A stretch of DNA of 28,020 nt, taken from Bacteroidales bacterium UBA1195. Lineage in GTDB: Bacteria > Bacteroidota > Bacteroidia > Bacteroidales > WCHB1-69. Each line of letters starts with the position of its first letter. The stretch's first letter is position 1. This document shows positions 17,185 to 24,955 of this stretch, in pieces. The notes beneath the pieces are model-generated. The model made no database searches. It saw only the letters and a list, made by a program, of their open reading frames with translations, and was not told the origin of the DNA. Made by a program: the position numbers and the translations under genes. Location: positions 2,139 to 30,158 of the forward strand of contig DBYD01000050.1 of assembly GCA_002309855.1 (NCBI GenBank), in the 5' to 3' direction.

Positions 17185-18672
17185 TTACTTCTTCTTGGTT
17201 GAAGGTCCCATCCGCGACATGGCACAACGGAAACCGATGTAAGCGGTGCTTTCGTCCTGGTCGAGGAAGCGGCGGGTACGCGGGCTGGCGTAATACTGTA
17301 TGTGCTGCCAGTCACCGCCTTTGTACACCCTGGCGTTATCGCTGACCAGAGAATAGGTTCCGGAAGGATAGGCCGACTTGTCGTACATGGTGTTGGTGGA
17401 CTCTTCGCTGGCCTTGTTCTTCCACTGCTCGGGATCAAGGCTGGAGGCCCAGTCACCGTCCAGATAGTTGCGGTTGTCGGCGGAACGGTAGTTGCGACGG
17501 CGGTCATTCTTGAAGTCTGAGACCGGAACCATCGGCACGTTGCCGACAGAGTCACGCTCTTCAATCGCGCCCTCATCATCCACCTTCTTGGTCATATAGA
17601 CGTTACCACGGAACGGATTCAAATCGGAAACATCCTCACTTGACATCTGACGGTAGACATCCATCACCCACTCGGCAACATTGCCGCCCATGTTGTACAG
17701 CCCGTAATCGTTAGGCCAGTAGGAATAGACACTGTTGGTGTAGTCGTTCGCATCGTTCAGATGGCTTGCAACACCCATGTAGTCGCCGCGACCACGACGG
17801 GTGTTGGCGACAAAATCACCGTAGTATTTCTTGTCATCGGTACGAGTCACCTTGCCGTTCCACGGATAGTTCCTCCTGTCAAGCACGCGCTCGTCCAAGG
17901 TGTTTCCGATTTCGGCCAGTGCGGCATACTCCCATTCCGCTTCGGTCGGGAGACGATATTTCGGCAGCAGGATTCCATCCTCCATCTGGGCGTTACGCTC
18001 CTCACCGGTGGCAATGTATTGCAGCCGCTTGTCGCTGTTCTGCTCGTAATCGGCATAGGAGAGGTAGGCGTCCGTGCTGAAATAGCCCTCCGCTGTCGGT
18101 TCGTTGGTCATGTTAATCAGACCGGCATCAATCAGAATCTGTTCGTTCACACGGTCGGTACGCCAGGTGCAGTAGTTCATGGCCTGTGTCCAGGATACAC
18201 CCACTACAGGGTAATCACGAAAACCCGGATGGCGCAGGTAGCATTCAACATAAGGCTCGTTATAGGAGAGACGCTCCCTCCACACCGTGGTGTCCGGAAG
18301 CGCGTTATTGTACACCGAAATAAAATCGGCCGGCACAAACACGCGGTTCAGCCAGTAGAGGTATTCCCGGTAATCAAGATTCCGCACTTCGGTTTCGTCC
18401 ATATAAAAAGATGAGATGGTCACGGTTTTTGGCACGTTGTCCCAATCGCGCATCACATCCTCCTCCACGCGGCCCATGTCGAAACGTCCGCCCTCAATGA
18501 AGACAAGACCCGGCCCGGTAATCTGCTCCTGATAGGGACGCACCTCAAAACCGCCGTTTTTCGCATAATTGTAGGCCCAGCCGGTTGTCTTGGAATACTC
18601 CTTCTTGCAGCCGCTGAACACAAGCGCACACAGGATGGCGCCCAATACGATCAATGATTTCTGCGTTTTCAT
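17185..18672 (-). CDS. gldJ: GldJ-like gliding/type IX secretion lipoprotein (SUMF1 fold)
   Basis: The 495-aa protein begins with a lipoprotein signal ending FSGC (acylated Cys22). It then shows TTGWAYNYAKNGGFEV, GPGLVFIEGGRFDMGRVEED and SSFYMDETEVRNLDYREYLY, and it ends with GGDWQHIQYYASPRTRRF and TAYIGFRCAM. This is the formylglycine-generating-enzyme (SUMF1) fold used without known catalysis in GldJ and GldK/PorK. The TGW...NGGFEV lead and the GRVEEDV block fit GldJ better than GldK as I recall them, as does murF downstream. Known GldJ is an outer-membrane lipoprotein needed for gliding and for stability of the T9SS lipoprotein GldK. The porP-like gene lies 37 bp upstream and is probably co-transcribed, and a terminator follows the stop. 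PorK/GldK remains the alternative name, although gldL, gldM and gldN do not follow. Confidence 0.82.
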   Translation of the reverse strand: MKTQKSLIVLGAILCALVFSGCKKEYSKTTGWAYNYAKNGGFEVRPYQEQITGPGLVFIEGGRFDMGRVEEDVMRDWDNVPKTVTISSFYMDETEVRNLDYREYLYWLNRVFVPADFISVYNNALPDTTVWRERLSYNEPYVECYLRHPGFRDYPVVGVSWTQAMNYCTWRTDRVNEQILIDAGLINMTNEPTAEGYFSTDAYLSYADYEQNSDKRLQYIATGEERNAQMEDGILLPKYRLPTEAEWEYAALAEIGNTLDERVLDRRNYPWNGKVTRTDDKKYYGDFVANTRRGRGDYMGVASHLNDANDYTNSVYSYWPNDYGLYNMGGNVAEWVMDVYRQMSSEDVSDLNPFRGNVYMTKKVDDEGAIEERDSVGNVPMVPVSDFKNDRRRNYRSADNRNYLDGDWASSLDPEQWKNKASEESTNTMYDKSAYPSGTYSLVSDNARVYKGGDWQHIQYYASPRTRRFLDQDESTAYIGFRCAMSRMGPSTKKK

Positions 18673-18709
18673 ATTGCTTTTTTTTTATGGTTGCTTCTTA
18701 TTTGTTTCA

Positions 18710-19729
18710 TTAAAATTTAGGACATTTCACAGGGGTTATGCGTCTGGTCTTCTCCGGACAAGGCAGCTGCAGCTGCAGTGAAACCTCATGCGCCCCACCA
18801 GTCTCCGTGAACTTGCTGATGGTTATGTCATAGGAATAGCCCAGCTTGACCCGCTCGTACTCGAATCCGAACAGTGCGATGACAGCATCCGGATTTTCAA
18901 ATCCCATCCGGTACCACAATCCTACCGTCAACGGATATACATTATAATATGTTCCCAAATTCAACGTGGTATAGGCGGCACCATTTGACATCTTGGCCTG
19001 ATACTGGAAAATCAGGTTTGGTGAGATTGACATGTCGCCGAAAGAGGTGTGCGACTTGGAGGTCTGCTTGATGTTGAAGACCGCACCGCCATGGGCCGTG
19101 ATCTTCATGGGCAGGTTGGACATGCTGTTGTCCCCATCCATGAGGAAGCCCTCCTTTGGCTGGGTGAAGTGGTTCACAGCGACACCGCCGTAAACTTTAT
19201 CCGAATAGATTATCATACCCAAAGAAAAGTCTAACAAGCCCTTGCTCAGATATTTCACATCCTCCCTCGTTTCATAGACAAACCCGAACTTCGGGTCAAT
19301 CATATCACCAAATGTAAGTTTTGTCCAGTCAAGTGTCTTCTGTTGGAAAGTGGCCTGCAAGGCCATACGCATCGCCACTTTTTGGGTCAGAGGCAGCGCA
19401 TATGAGTATATCATGCTGAAGGCGTTCGTCCTGACCGTCCCCACTGCAGCCTGATCCCCGAGGAACAGGACACCGATACCTCCCGAAATCTCCTTGAAAT
19501 GCTGATCGAAAGATGCGGAATATGACATAAAATCACCGGTCACACTGGGCCATTGCTCCCTAAAGTTGGTAATGATGCGCGGGCAGATGCGCGAACCGGC
19601 AAATGCAGGATTCAAGTACAGGGGGTTCGCATAGAATTGCGAGAAATGTACATCCTGCGAATAGACGGAACGCATGCCGCAGCACACTGTAAATCCGATG
19701 ATTAATATAAACTTCAACCTATTTGCCAT
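18710..19729 (-). CDS. PorP/SprF family type IX secretion outer-membrane protein
   Basis: The 339-aa protein has a signal peptide ending SVYS|Q (near residue 24), followed by the classic family start QDVHFSQFYANPLYLNPAFA. Next come CPRIITNFREQWPS, a barrel body with GGIGVLFLGDQAAVGT, and the typical C-terminal Cys signature LPCPEKTRR...VKCPKF. It is full length. PorP/SprF proteins are outer-membrane barrels of the type IX secretion/gliding system. Several paralogs are common per genome and often pair with a particular secreted adhesin. Here it precedes the gldJ-like lipoprotein gene by 37 bp, so the two form an operon. The start ATG lies about 13 nt after the transcription start predicted from the box at 19749-19756. 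Which paralog this is cannot be told from sequence alone, so I leave the symbol open. Confidence 0.9.
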   Translation of the reverse strand: MANRLKFILIIGFTVCCGMRSVYSQDVHFSQFYANPLYLNPAFAGSRICPRIITNFREQWPSVTGDFMSYSASFDQHFKEISGGIGVLFLGDQAAVGTVRTNAFSMIYSYALPLTQKVAMRMALQATFQQKTLDWTKLTFGDMIDPKFGFVYETREDVKYLSKGLLDFSLGMIIYSDKVYGGVAVNHFTQPKEGFLMDGDNSMSNLPMKITAHGGAVFNIKQTSKSHTSFGDMSISPNLIFQYQAKMSNGAAYTTLNLGTYYNVYPLTVGLWYRMGFENPDAVIALFGFEYERVKLGYSYDITISKFTETGGAHEVSLQLQLPCPEKTRRITPVKCPKF

Positions 19730-19748
19730 CTGTGCGATATTTAATCTG

Positions 19749-19756
19749 CAAAGGTA
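19749..19756 (-). promoter_or_regulatory. Bacteroidota -7 promoter box for the porP-like/gldJ-like operon
   Basis: The minus strand reads TACCTTTG, matching TAnnTTTG. A TTTG sits 16 bp further upstream (19773-19776, minus), slightly closer than the usual -33 spacing. The predicted leader before the ATG at 19729 is about 13 nt. Confidence 0.6.
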
Positions 19757-19860
19757 TATTATTTTTCAACACCAAATGAACTTTCACACAAAATATTTTA
19801 TCAACATGCAATTGTACGTAAATTCCATGAAAAAGTTCCGTCCCGCGCCGGAAAAAAAAC

Positions 19861-19868
19861 TACTTTTG
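19861..19868 (+). promoter_or_regulatory. Bacteroidota -7 promoter box for the U32 family gene
   Basis: TACTTTTG is a perfect TAnnTTTG match. It ends one base before an in-frame ATG at 19870. Transcription from this box would begin near 19875, so that ATG would not be in the message. This decides the start of the U32 gene in favour of 19888. Confidence 0.6.
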
Positions 19869-19887
19869 CATGGAAAACAATACAGGA

Positions 19888-21144
19888 ATGATACAAGATG
19901 ACATTGAAATCATGGCCCCGGCAGGCTCACACGAAGCGGTGTCGGCCGCACTGCAGGCCGGAGCGGACGCAATCTATTTCGGTGTGGGGAACCTGAACAT
20001 GCGCTCCCGTTCCACCGTCAACTTCACACTGGAGGAGATGGCGCAGATTACGGAACGTTGCCAACGACATGGCACAAAATGCTACCTGACTGTCAACACG
20101 ATTGTCTATCCCGAAGAACTGGAGGAGGTGGAACTGCTGCTGCAAAGCGCAAAGACATGCGGCATAACTGCAGTCATAGCCTCCGACTGGGCGGTCATCA
20201 CCCGTGCGGCGGCAATAGGACTGCCCGTACATGTATCCACCCAATGCAACATCACAAACCTGGAGGCGGTCCGCTTCTATGCGAAATATGCGGAGGTGAT
20301 GGTTACAGCGCGTGAACTCAATCTGAAACAGGTGGCCGAAATCGCCGAAGGGATCAGGAGGGAACACATCACCGGTCCGGACGGCAGGCTTGTGCGCCTG
20401 GAGCTTTTTGCACACGGCGCACTATGCATGGCGGTCTCCGGCAAATGCTATCTGAGCCTTGACAATCTCGGACCGTCCGCCAACCGAGGAGCCTGCCTCC
20501 AGCCCTGCCGCCGCCGCTATGAGGTGCGGGATGCGGACAACGAACTGGACCTGCTGGTCAGCGGAAAATACATCCTTTCCCCGAAAGACCTGTGCACCAT
20601 CGGATTCTTGGACAAGATTCTGGATGCAGGAGTCAGCGTGCTGAAAATAGAGGGGCGCGGACGCTCACCCGAATATGTTAAGACCGTCACCGAATGCTAC
20701 AAGGAGGCTGTGGAGGCCTGCCGCGACGGCAGTTATGGGGAAGAGAAGGTCCGCGCATGGACTGAACGGCTGCGGAATGTCTACAACCGCGGATTCTGGG
20801 ACGGATACTATCTGGGGCGCCGCATGGGCGAATGGACGGAACGCTACGGTTCGCAGGCACGCAAGACAAAAATCCACATCGGAACCGTCACAAACTATTT
20901 CAGCCGGATCGGCGTGGCGGAGGTCAGAGTGGAGAACGACCGGCTGCAAAAGGGGGACGAGCTGATGGTCATCGGCCCGACCACCGGTGTGGCCGAGGCA
21001 TGTTTGGATGAGATACGTGTGGAGCTGCAACCTGTGGAAAAGGCGGAAAAAGGGACGCTGTGCTCCATTCCCGTGCATGGAAAGGTGCGGCGGAACGACA
21101 AGGTGTACCGCCTTATACCCGCATGTGACAGCGAAGACTACTGA
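19888..21144 (+). CDS. Peptidase U32 family protein, probably TrhP-type RNA hydroxylation factor
   Basis: With the start at 19888 the protein is 418 aa and begins MIQDDIEIMAPAGSHEAV. The ATG at 19870 abuts a -7 promoter box and is unlikely to be transcribed. The U32 signature ELFAHGALCMAVSGKCYLS is at about residues 172-190, followed by CLQPCRRRYEV. It has APAGS and QAGADAIYFGVGNLNMR in the N-terminal barrel, LKIEGRGRSPEY in the middle and a C-terminal beta domain (HIGTVTNYFSRIGVAEV...GDELMVIGPTTG). U32 proteins were named as collagenase-type peptidases, but the characterised bacterial members TrhP, RlhA and UbiU/UbiV act in hydroxylation of tRNA, rRNA or ubiquinone. The length and single-copy domain layout best fit TrhP (YegQ), which makes 5-hydroxyuridine in tRNA. 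The subfamily assignment is inference. The gene is monocistronic, converging on the gene that ends at 21165. Confidence 0.9.
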   Translation: MIQDDIEIMAPAGSHEAVSAALQAGADAIYFGVGNLNMRSRSTVNFTLEEMAQITERCQRHGTKCYLTVNTIVYPEELEEVELLLQSAKTCGITAVIASDWAVITRAAAIGLPVHVSTQCNITNLEAVRFYAKYAEVMVTARELNLKQVAEIAEGIRREHITGPDGRLVRLELFAHGALCMAVSGKCYLSLDNLGPSANRGACLQPCRRRYEVRDADNELDLLVSGKYILSPKDLCTIGFLDKILDAGVSVLKIEGRGRSPEYVKTVTECYKEAVEACRDGSYGEEKVRAWTERLRNVYNRGFWDGYYLGRRMGEWTERYGSQARKTKIHIGTVTNYFSRIGVAEVRVENDRLQKGDELMVIGPTTGVAEACLDEIRVELQPVEKAEKGTLCSIPVHGKVRRNDKVYRLIPACDSEDY

Positions 21145-21157
21145 CACACCGGCGACA

Positions 21158-21175
21158 ACAGGAATCACTTCCTGT
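21158..21175. terminator. Possible bidirectional hairpin between convergent genes
   Basis: ACAGGAA, the loop TCAC and TTCCTGT form a perfect 7-bp inverted repeat between the convergent U32 and DUF5723-like genes, overlapping the last codons of the latter. There is no T-run on either side, so a terminator role is weakly supported. Confidence 0.3.
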
Positions 21176-22619
21176 CAGATTTATCATTATCCTTATTCTT
21201 ATCCTTATTCTTGTAAGGGTCGCGCTTGCCAAAAGCAAAATAGAATCCGGCCTGGAAAGCCACCTGCCGCATGTTTTTCCATTGGAAACGTCCCTCCTTC
21301 CAATCCATTTCCAACTGGTGCAGGGTCAGCACCCAGTGCACAGGGCCGGATTTGAAGTCAACGCCGACACCCAGCAGGTTCTTTCGTCCGTAATTGTCCC
21401 ACAAGGTATAGGAGAATCCAAGATCCACAAATGGGAAATGGCCGCTGTATCCTAAAGTCACGCTCGGCATCACCTTTTCAGGAAGGAAATCGGTCCGGAG
21501 TAGCGCGGAAAGACTGTGGTTTGCTGTGAAAGAATAGCGCACCTCCGCCATCGCCTTCGGAACAAGATTGTAACGGAACGCCGTGGCGGAATCTTCGCTC
21601 CACGAAAAGACCAGCCATTCCTTCAGGGAATCCGCAATATGCTCAAAAGGCTTGTCGCCCTCCACCAACTGCCGCAGCTGATCATAGTCAATACCCTTGA
21701 AGACCAGATCCCCGTTCTCATAATATGGGCAATCGGGATTAAGTCCGACCGTCAGCCTGCGCCTGCGGTAACGGTCCGCACCGTCCCAGCGGATATCGCC
21801 AAGGTCAAGCATTGCAAACGACAATCCGATATGATCCGTCAGCATCACATCCGCACCGGCATCCAAACCAAAGCCATGACCGTGTCTGGCAGCATGCATT
21901 ATTGAAGAGTAACTGGCATTGCCGTTCCGAGAAATGTAGGTATTCTCATCCGGAAAAAGCATCGAAATGTCGGCAACTCCGCCGACATGCAGGTTCCAGT
22001 CATTATCAGTGTAAAGGCGTAACTCCCCTTCCCTGGTCTGCACGCAGGCAAGCCCGACCATGTATTTCGGACGGACTCCTATGGTAAACCTTTTCATGAA
22101 GGTGTGCTGCAATGTGAGCCCCGTCTCCAAGAAGGCGCAACCGTTGGCGGACATTTCGGAGGTTACCGGCATTCCGACATATTCGGCATTGCCCTCCAAC
22201 AGATAGGCAAACGCCTCGCCCGGCATCCTGACGGCCGCATCCGAACGGAGCTGGAGCGAAACACCTGCGCTCGTGTTGCCTATTGCGAGCCCGAAATTAA
22301 GCACCTCCATCCGAAAATCCAGCCTTCCGGTCTGCTCTTTAGGCTGCTTGAAGGCATATACAAGCTGATCTACATTGATGTATTTGTATCCGTCCTCACC
22401 CTGTACAAACAGATTGTTATAGGTCAAAGGACCGGTATTCAGCGAAAAACCGAAATTACCCGCACCGATGCCCAAGTGAAGCTTCTGACGGGCCGGAAGT
22501 CCGGGGTTATACTGCATCCGTGCGTTGTTTGAACGCAGGAAAGAGAGCGGCTCCACCTGAGCTGAAAGAGCAGTCACACAGAAGAGAAGTCCGACAATTG
22601 CAATACGACCTGATTTCAT
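21165..22619 (-). CDS. DUF5723-like outer-membrane protein
   Basis: I chose the ATG at 22619 (484 aa), not the ORF opening at 22751, because it gives a clean signal peptide, MKSGRIAIVGLLFCVTALSA|Q, and overlaps the upstream stop as ATGA. The mature protein starts VEPLSFLRSNNARMQYNPGL and has the beta-rich, aromatic-ended strands of a barrel (LHLGIGAGNFGFSLNTGPL, FTIGVRPKYMVGLACV, FVDLGFSYTLWDNYG). The layout resembles the DUF5723 outer-membrane family of Bacteroidota. It ends with a strand, FQAGFYFAFGK, then a highly charged tail of Lys, Asn and Asp built from a 12-bp DNA repeat. It is the last gene of a three-gene unit behind two lipoproteins, suggesting the three products act together at the outer membrane. 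The function is unknown. Confidence 0.8.
   Translation of the reverse strand: MKSGRIAIVGLLFCVTALSAQVEPLSFLRSNNARMQYNPGLPARQKLHLGIGAGNFGFSLNTGPLTYNNLFVQGEDGYKYINVDQLVYAFKQPKEQTGRLDFRMEVLNFGLAIGNTSAGVSLQLRSDAAVRMPGEAFAYLLEGNAEYVGMPVTSEMSANGCAFLETGLTLQHTFMKRFTIGVRPKYMVGLACVQTREGELRLYTDNDWNLHVGGVADISMLFPDENTYISRNGNASYSSIMHAARHGHGFGLDAGADVMLTDHIGLSFAMLDLGDIRWDGADRYRRRRLTVGLNPDCPYYENGDLVFKGIDYDQLRQLVEGDKPFEHIADSLKEWLVFSWSEDSATAFRYNLVPKAMAEVRYSFTANHSLSALLRTDFLPEKVMPSVTLGYSGHFPFVDLGFSYTLWDNYGRKNLLGVGVDFKSGPVHWVLTLHQLEMDWKEGRFQWKNMRQVAFQAGFYFAFGKRDPYKNKDKNKDNDKSDRK
21187..21210 (-). repeat. 12-bp direct tandem repeat (2 copies) in the barrel gene tail
   Basis: TTATCCTTATTC occurs twice in direct succession, with partial matches on both sides. 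Read on the minus strand it encodes Lys-Asn-Lys-Asp repeated in the C-terminal tail of the DUF5723-like protein. The number of units could change by slippage without shifting the frame. Confidence 0.85.
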
Positions 22620-24220
22620 GATCCGCTCCTGTAATTGAACTTCGCATTGACCCGAGCCCCAATACGCACCCTCAGTTTCTGGTCGGCGGCCAATACCACC
22701 CGTTGGTTCCCGGTACTGACACCATTGGCATCCAGCAGCATGTAACGGCAACTGGCTAAAACCTTCACACGCTCACGGTCAAAAGTTATAAATTTGGCCG
22801 AAACCTTCACCGGCTCCTTCACAAGCCCCGTAAGCGGATCCACAAGTGCCCCCTGCAGCAGCGAACGGTCTGTGAACAGGGAATCCCGCACACAATAATT
22901 GGAATCCATAAAGTAAAGCTGCACACCAAGTTCCAACGGCAACCCGTTAACAAATTCACAACGCAGCAACAAGGACTGCACCCAGTTCCAATCCGCATTG
23001 TCCAAAGTGCTGTCAATGGCGTCAAGGCTGGGGAAATCCAGAGTGTCGGCATAACGGAACTGCTCAACTGTCATATCCAGCGGGAACTCCAGATGCGCGT
23101 GAACATCGTAACGGGCATTCTCGTCAATGAAGAAACGCCCTTTCTTCAAAGAGGCATAAGATGAGAAATCAATATAACCGTCGTTGCTGAAAACAGCATC
23201 GCGGTTTATCCGGATGGTGTCCAGAGTATGCGTCACGTCACCCCTGAAGCGCGGCATAAGCGTACGGAGGCAATAGGGAGCGCTTAAGAAATCATAGGTC
23301 TTGTTGCTAAGATTATTGTGATATTTCAGATATTTGATGTCACAAGAGATGGGAATCCCCACATTGGTGGCAATGTCCGTGTTGAGGAACAGATGGTTCA
23401 GATGCAGACCGAAATCCATTTTTTCCGGCAGCAGTGAATAATCGACCTTTCCGGTAAAGAGTTCCATACTGGTGTCACGGAAAATTGTGCCGGTGATGAA
23501 ATGGAACTCGGGAATGGAAAGATTATAATGGATATACAGGGGAGCCTTGGAACTGTCGGCATAAAGCCCTGTGAAGGGCCGCGTGTGGTACTGCAGCTTC
23601 ACCATGCAGTAATTGCTGTCATTGACAATGATATACTTGTCCTTCAACGAAATGACATTCCTCCCCCAATGGGCGACACAGCGGAAAGGCTTAAGTGTAC
23701 CGCCGGACTCCTCCAGCAGGAGATTGCTTTGCACTTCAAGACCGATGCCTGCAGTATCTGTCGGAGTGGTGACGTTGAGTTCTATCTCCCCGCTTTTGAG
23801 ATAAATTGTATCAATCTTGGCAAACGGGAAATCAAGCTCCATCTCGAAGGTTGTGGAACTCTCTTGCGGATAATCGACGTTATCAATGTAACGGAGCTCA
23901 TCCCCGACAACCGAATCCCTGCTGATCCACCTTCTCACATCCAACGTGTCGGTATGGTAGTCCAGCTCATACGCGATGAAAAAAATGTTGTCGCTACCGG
24001 TTATCAATGAGACTTCACCAGAAATAGTATCAGGCACAAAATCACCGATTGAGGCCTCAGCATCAACCAGGTTTGTCACCCACGAGGTCCTGTAGTCCCG
24101 CACACCGACGTGACGGAAATCGAAATCATCCGCCAATTTGCTGCAGGAGGAGAGCAGCACCATCGCCAGCAGCAGGATAAAGCTGCAGGCCGGCACAGCA
24201 AATTCATGCGACCTGTTCAC
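22616..24220 (-). CDS. Unrecognised outer-envelope lipoprotein, beta-rich
   Basis: The 534-aa protein has a lipoprotein signal with lipobox LLSSC (acylated Cys26) and is followed by SKLADDFDF. The rest is beta-rich, with several similar-looking segments (SGEVSLITGSDNIFF, FEMELDFPFAKIDTIYLKSG, DYSLLPEKMDFGLHLNHLFL, LDFPSLDAIDSTLDN). This suggests repeated domains of one fold, but I cannot assign a family. Its stop overlaps the start of the DUF5723-like gene by four bases (ATGA), and the smaller lipoprotein gene ends nine bases upstream, so all three are one operon. The short motif SLLPEEVSYVDI in the smaller lipoprotein resembles SLLPEKMDFGLH here, hinting that the two share a domain. No enzyme motif is seen. 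An anchored partner of the barrel is a reasonable inference. Confidence 0.75.
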   Translation of the reverse strand: MNRSHEFAVPACSFILLLAMVLLSSCSKLADDFDFRHVGVRDYRTSWVTNLVDAEASIGDFVPDTISGEVSLITGSDNIFFIAYELDYHTDTLDVRRWISRDSVVGDELRYIDNVDYPQESSTTFEMELDFPFAKIDTIYLKSGEIELNVTTPTDTAGIGLEVQSNLLLEESGGTLKPFRCVAHWGRNVISLKDKYIIVNDSNYCMVKLQYHTRPFTGLYADSSKAPLYIHYNLSIPEFHFITGTIFRDTSMELFTGKVDYSLLPEKMDFGLHLNHLFLNTDIATNVGIPISCDIKYLKYHNNLSNKTYDFLSAPYCLRTLMPRFRGDVTHTLDTIRINRDAVFSNDGYIDFSSYASLKKGRFFIDENARYDVHAHLEFPLDMTVEQFRYADTLDFPSLDAIDSTLDNADWNWVQSLLLRCEFVNGLPLELGVQLYFMDSNYCVRDSLFTDRSLLQGALVDPLTGLVKEPVKVSAKFITFDRERVKVLASCRYMLLDANGVSTGNQRVVLAADQKLRVRIGARVNAKFNYRSGS

Positions 24221-24229
24221 AGCAAAAAA

Positions 24230-24805
24230 CTATAACGGTTTGAGTTCCATCCGCATCATGCCGCCAACAAGGATGTCGACATAGGAGACCTCCTCAGGGA
24301 GCAATGACAAATCGGCCTTTCCATATATCCTGACACGCACCTGCTCCTTGGAACGGATGAATTTGGTCACATCCTCCATGGAAATCTGCAGATTCAACTG
24401 GGATATGGCCTTACGCTCCTCCTTCGGGGTCAGCAGCGCCACAGTCGTCTCGGATACGCTTGTGGTGGAGAAGGTCATGCGGGCGCTGTCCAGAAAGTCG
24501 AAATTCTTCACATAGGAAGTATCCTTCAAACTGAAATTCACCACCTTTAGAGCCATACTTTTCAGGCACTTGTCAACATCTTCGGCAGAATAGCCCAACT
24601 CGACCAGCATGCTGTCAAGATTCAGGGTGAAATATTCATCCATAAGAATGTCACCCAGCCCGTCCTTCTGCTGCTGCCTGTTCAGACGGAAATCCATGTT
24701 CGGCATGGAAATCTCCTCAGTAACATTCAGCGATTTCAGCATGTCCTCGCAGGATGAAAGCATAACTGCCATGCCTACCAATAAAATACCAAAAAATCTT
24801 TTCAT
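24230..24805 (-). CDS. Small unrecognised lipoprotein
   Basis: The ATG at 24805 (191 aa) gives a compact lipoprotein signal with lipobox MLSSC (Cys19) followed by acidic EDML. The in-frame ATG at 24862 would add 19 residues and lies upstream of the predicted promoter box, so it cannot be the start. The mature part is mixed helix and strand: MDEYFTLNLDSMLVELGY, AEDVDKCLKSMALKVVNFSL, then a beta-rich half ending SLLPEEVSYVDILVGGMMRM. Acidic residues right after the lipid-bearing Cys can mark surface export in some Bacteroidota. Here that is only suggestive. It is the first gene of the unit with the 534-aa lipoprotein (9 bp gap) and the DUF5723-like protein. No family is recognised. Confidence 0.75.
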   Translation of the reverse strand: MKRFFGILLVGMAVMLSSCEDMLKSLNVTEEISMPNMDFRLNRQQQKDGLGDILMDEYFTLNLDSMLVELGYSAEDVDKCLKSMALKVVNFSLKDTSYVKNFDFLDSARMTFSTTSVSETTVALLTPKEERKAISQLNLQISMEDVTKFIRSKEQVRVRIYGKADLSLLPEEVSYVDILVGGMMRMELKPL

Positions 24806-24830
24806 ACTAAAACGATTATACATTAAAATG

Positions 24831-24859
24831 CAAATGTACAAAGAAAAAACATACAACAA
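24831..24859 (-). promoter_or_regulatory. Promoter of the two-lipoprotein/barrel operon
   Basis: The minus strand has TACATTTG (24831-24838), a perfect TAnnTTTG -7 box, with a TTG 18 bp upstream (24857-24859). This is the best -33/-7 pair in the window. Transcription would start near 24824, about 19 nt before the ATG at 24805. It diverges from the potassium-uptake promoter. Confidence 0.65.
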
Positions 24860-24925
24860 CATGCTTTCCCATACATTTTTATTTTTTTTTTTCGCATAAA
24901 CGGGAAAGCATATTGTTTTTTAAGG

Positions 24926-24933
24926 TACTTTTG
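24926..24933 (+). promoter_or_regulatory. Bacteroidota -7 promoter box for the potassium-uptake operon
   Basis: TACTTTTG matches TAnnTTTG perfectly and lies 22 bp before the ATG at 24956, giving a leader of about 16 nt. The -33 element is not clear. Confidence 0.55.
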
Positions 24934-24955
24934 CAATTTAATTAGGTAAAATAAC

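Noticed and set aside
17185..18672. A catalytic formylglycine-generating enzyme
   Set aside because: The protein has the SUMF1 fold but is a lipoprotein with GldJ-type blocks, and no sulfatase gene is nearby.
19888..21144. A secreted collagenase, as older U32 names suggest
   Set aside because: There is no signal peptide, and the characterised U32 proteins of this layout act in RNA hydroxylation.
22619..22751. Longer N-terminus of the DUF5723-like protein
   Set aside because: The extra 44 residues are the out-of-frame end of the upstream lipoprotein gene and would bury the signal peptide.
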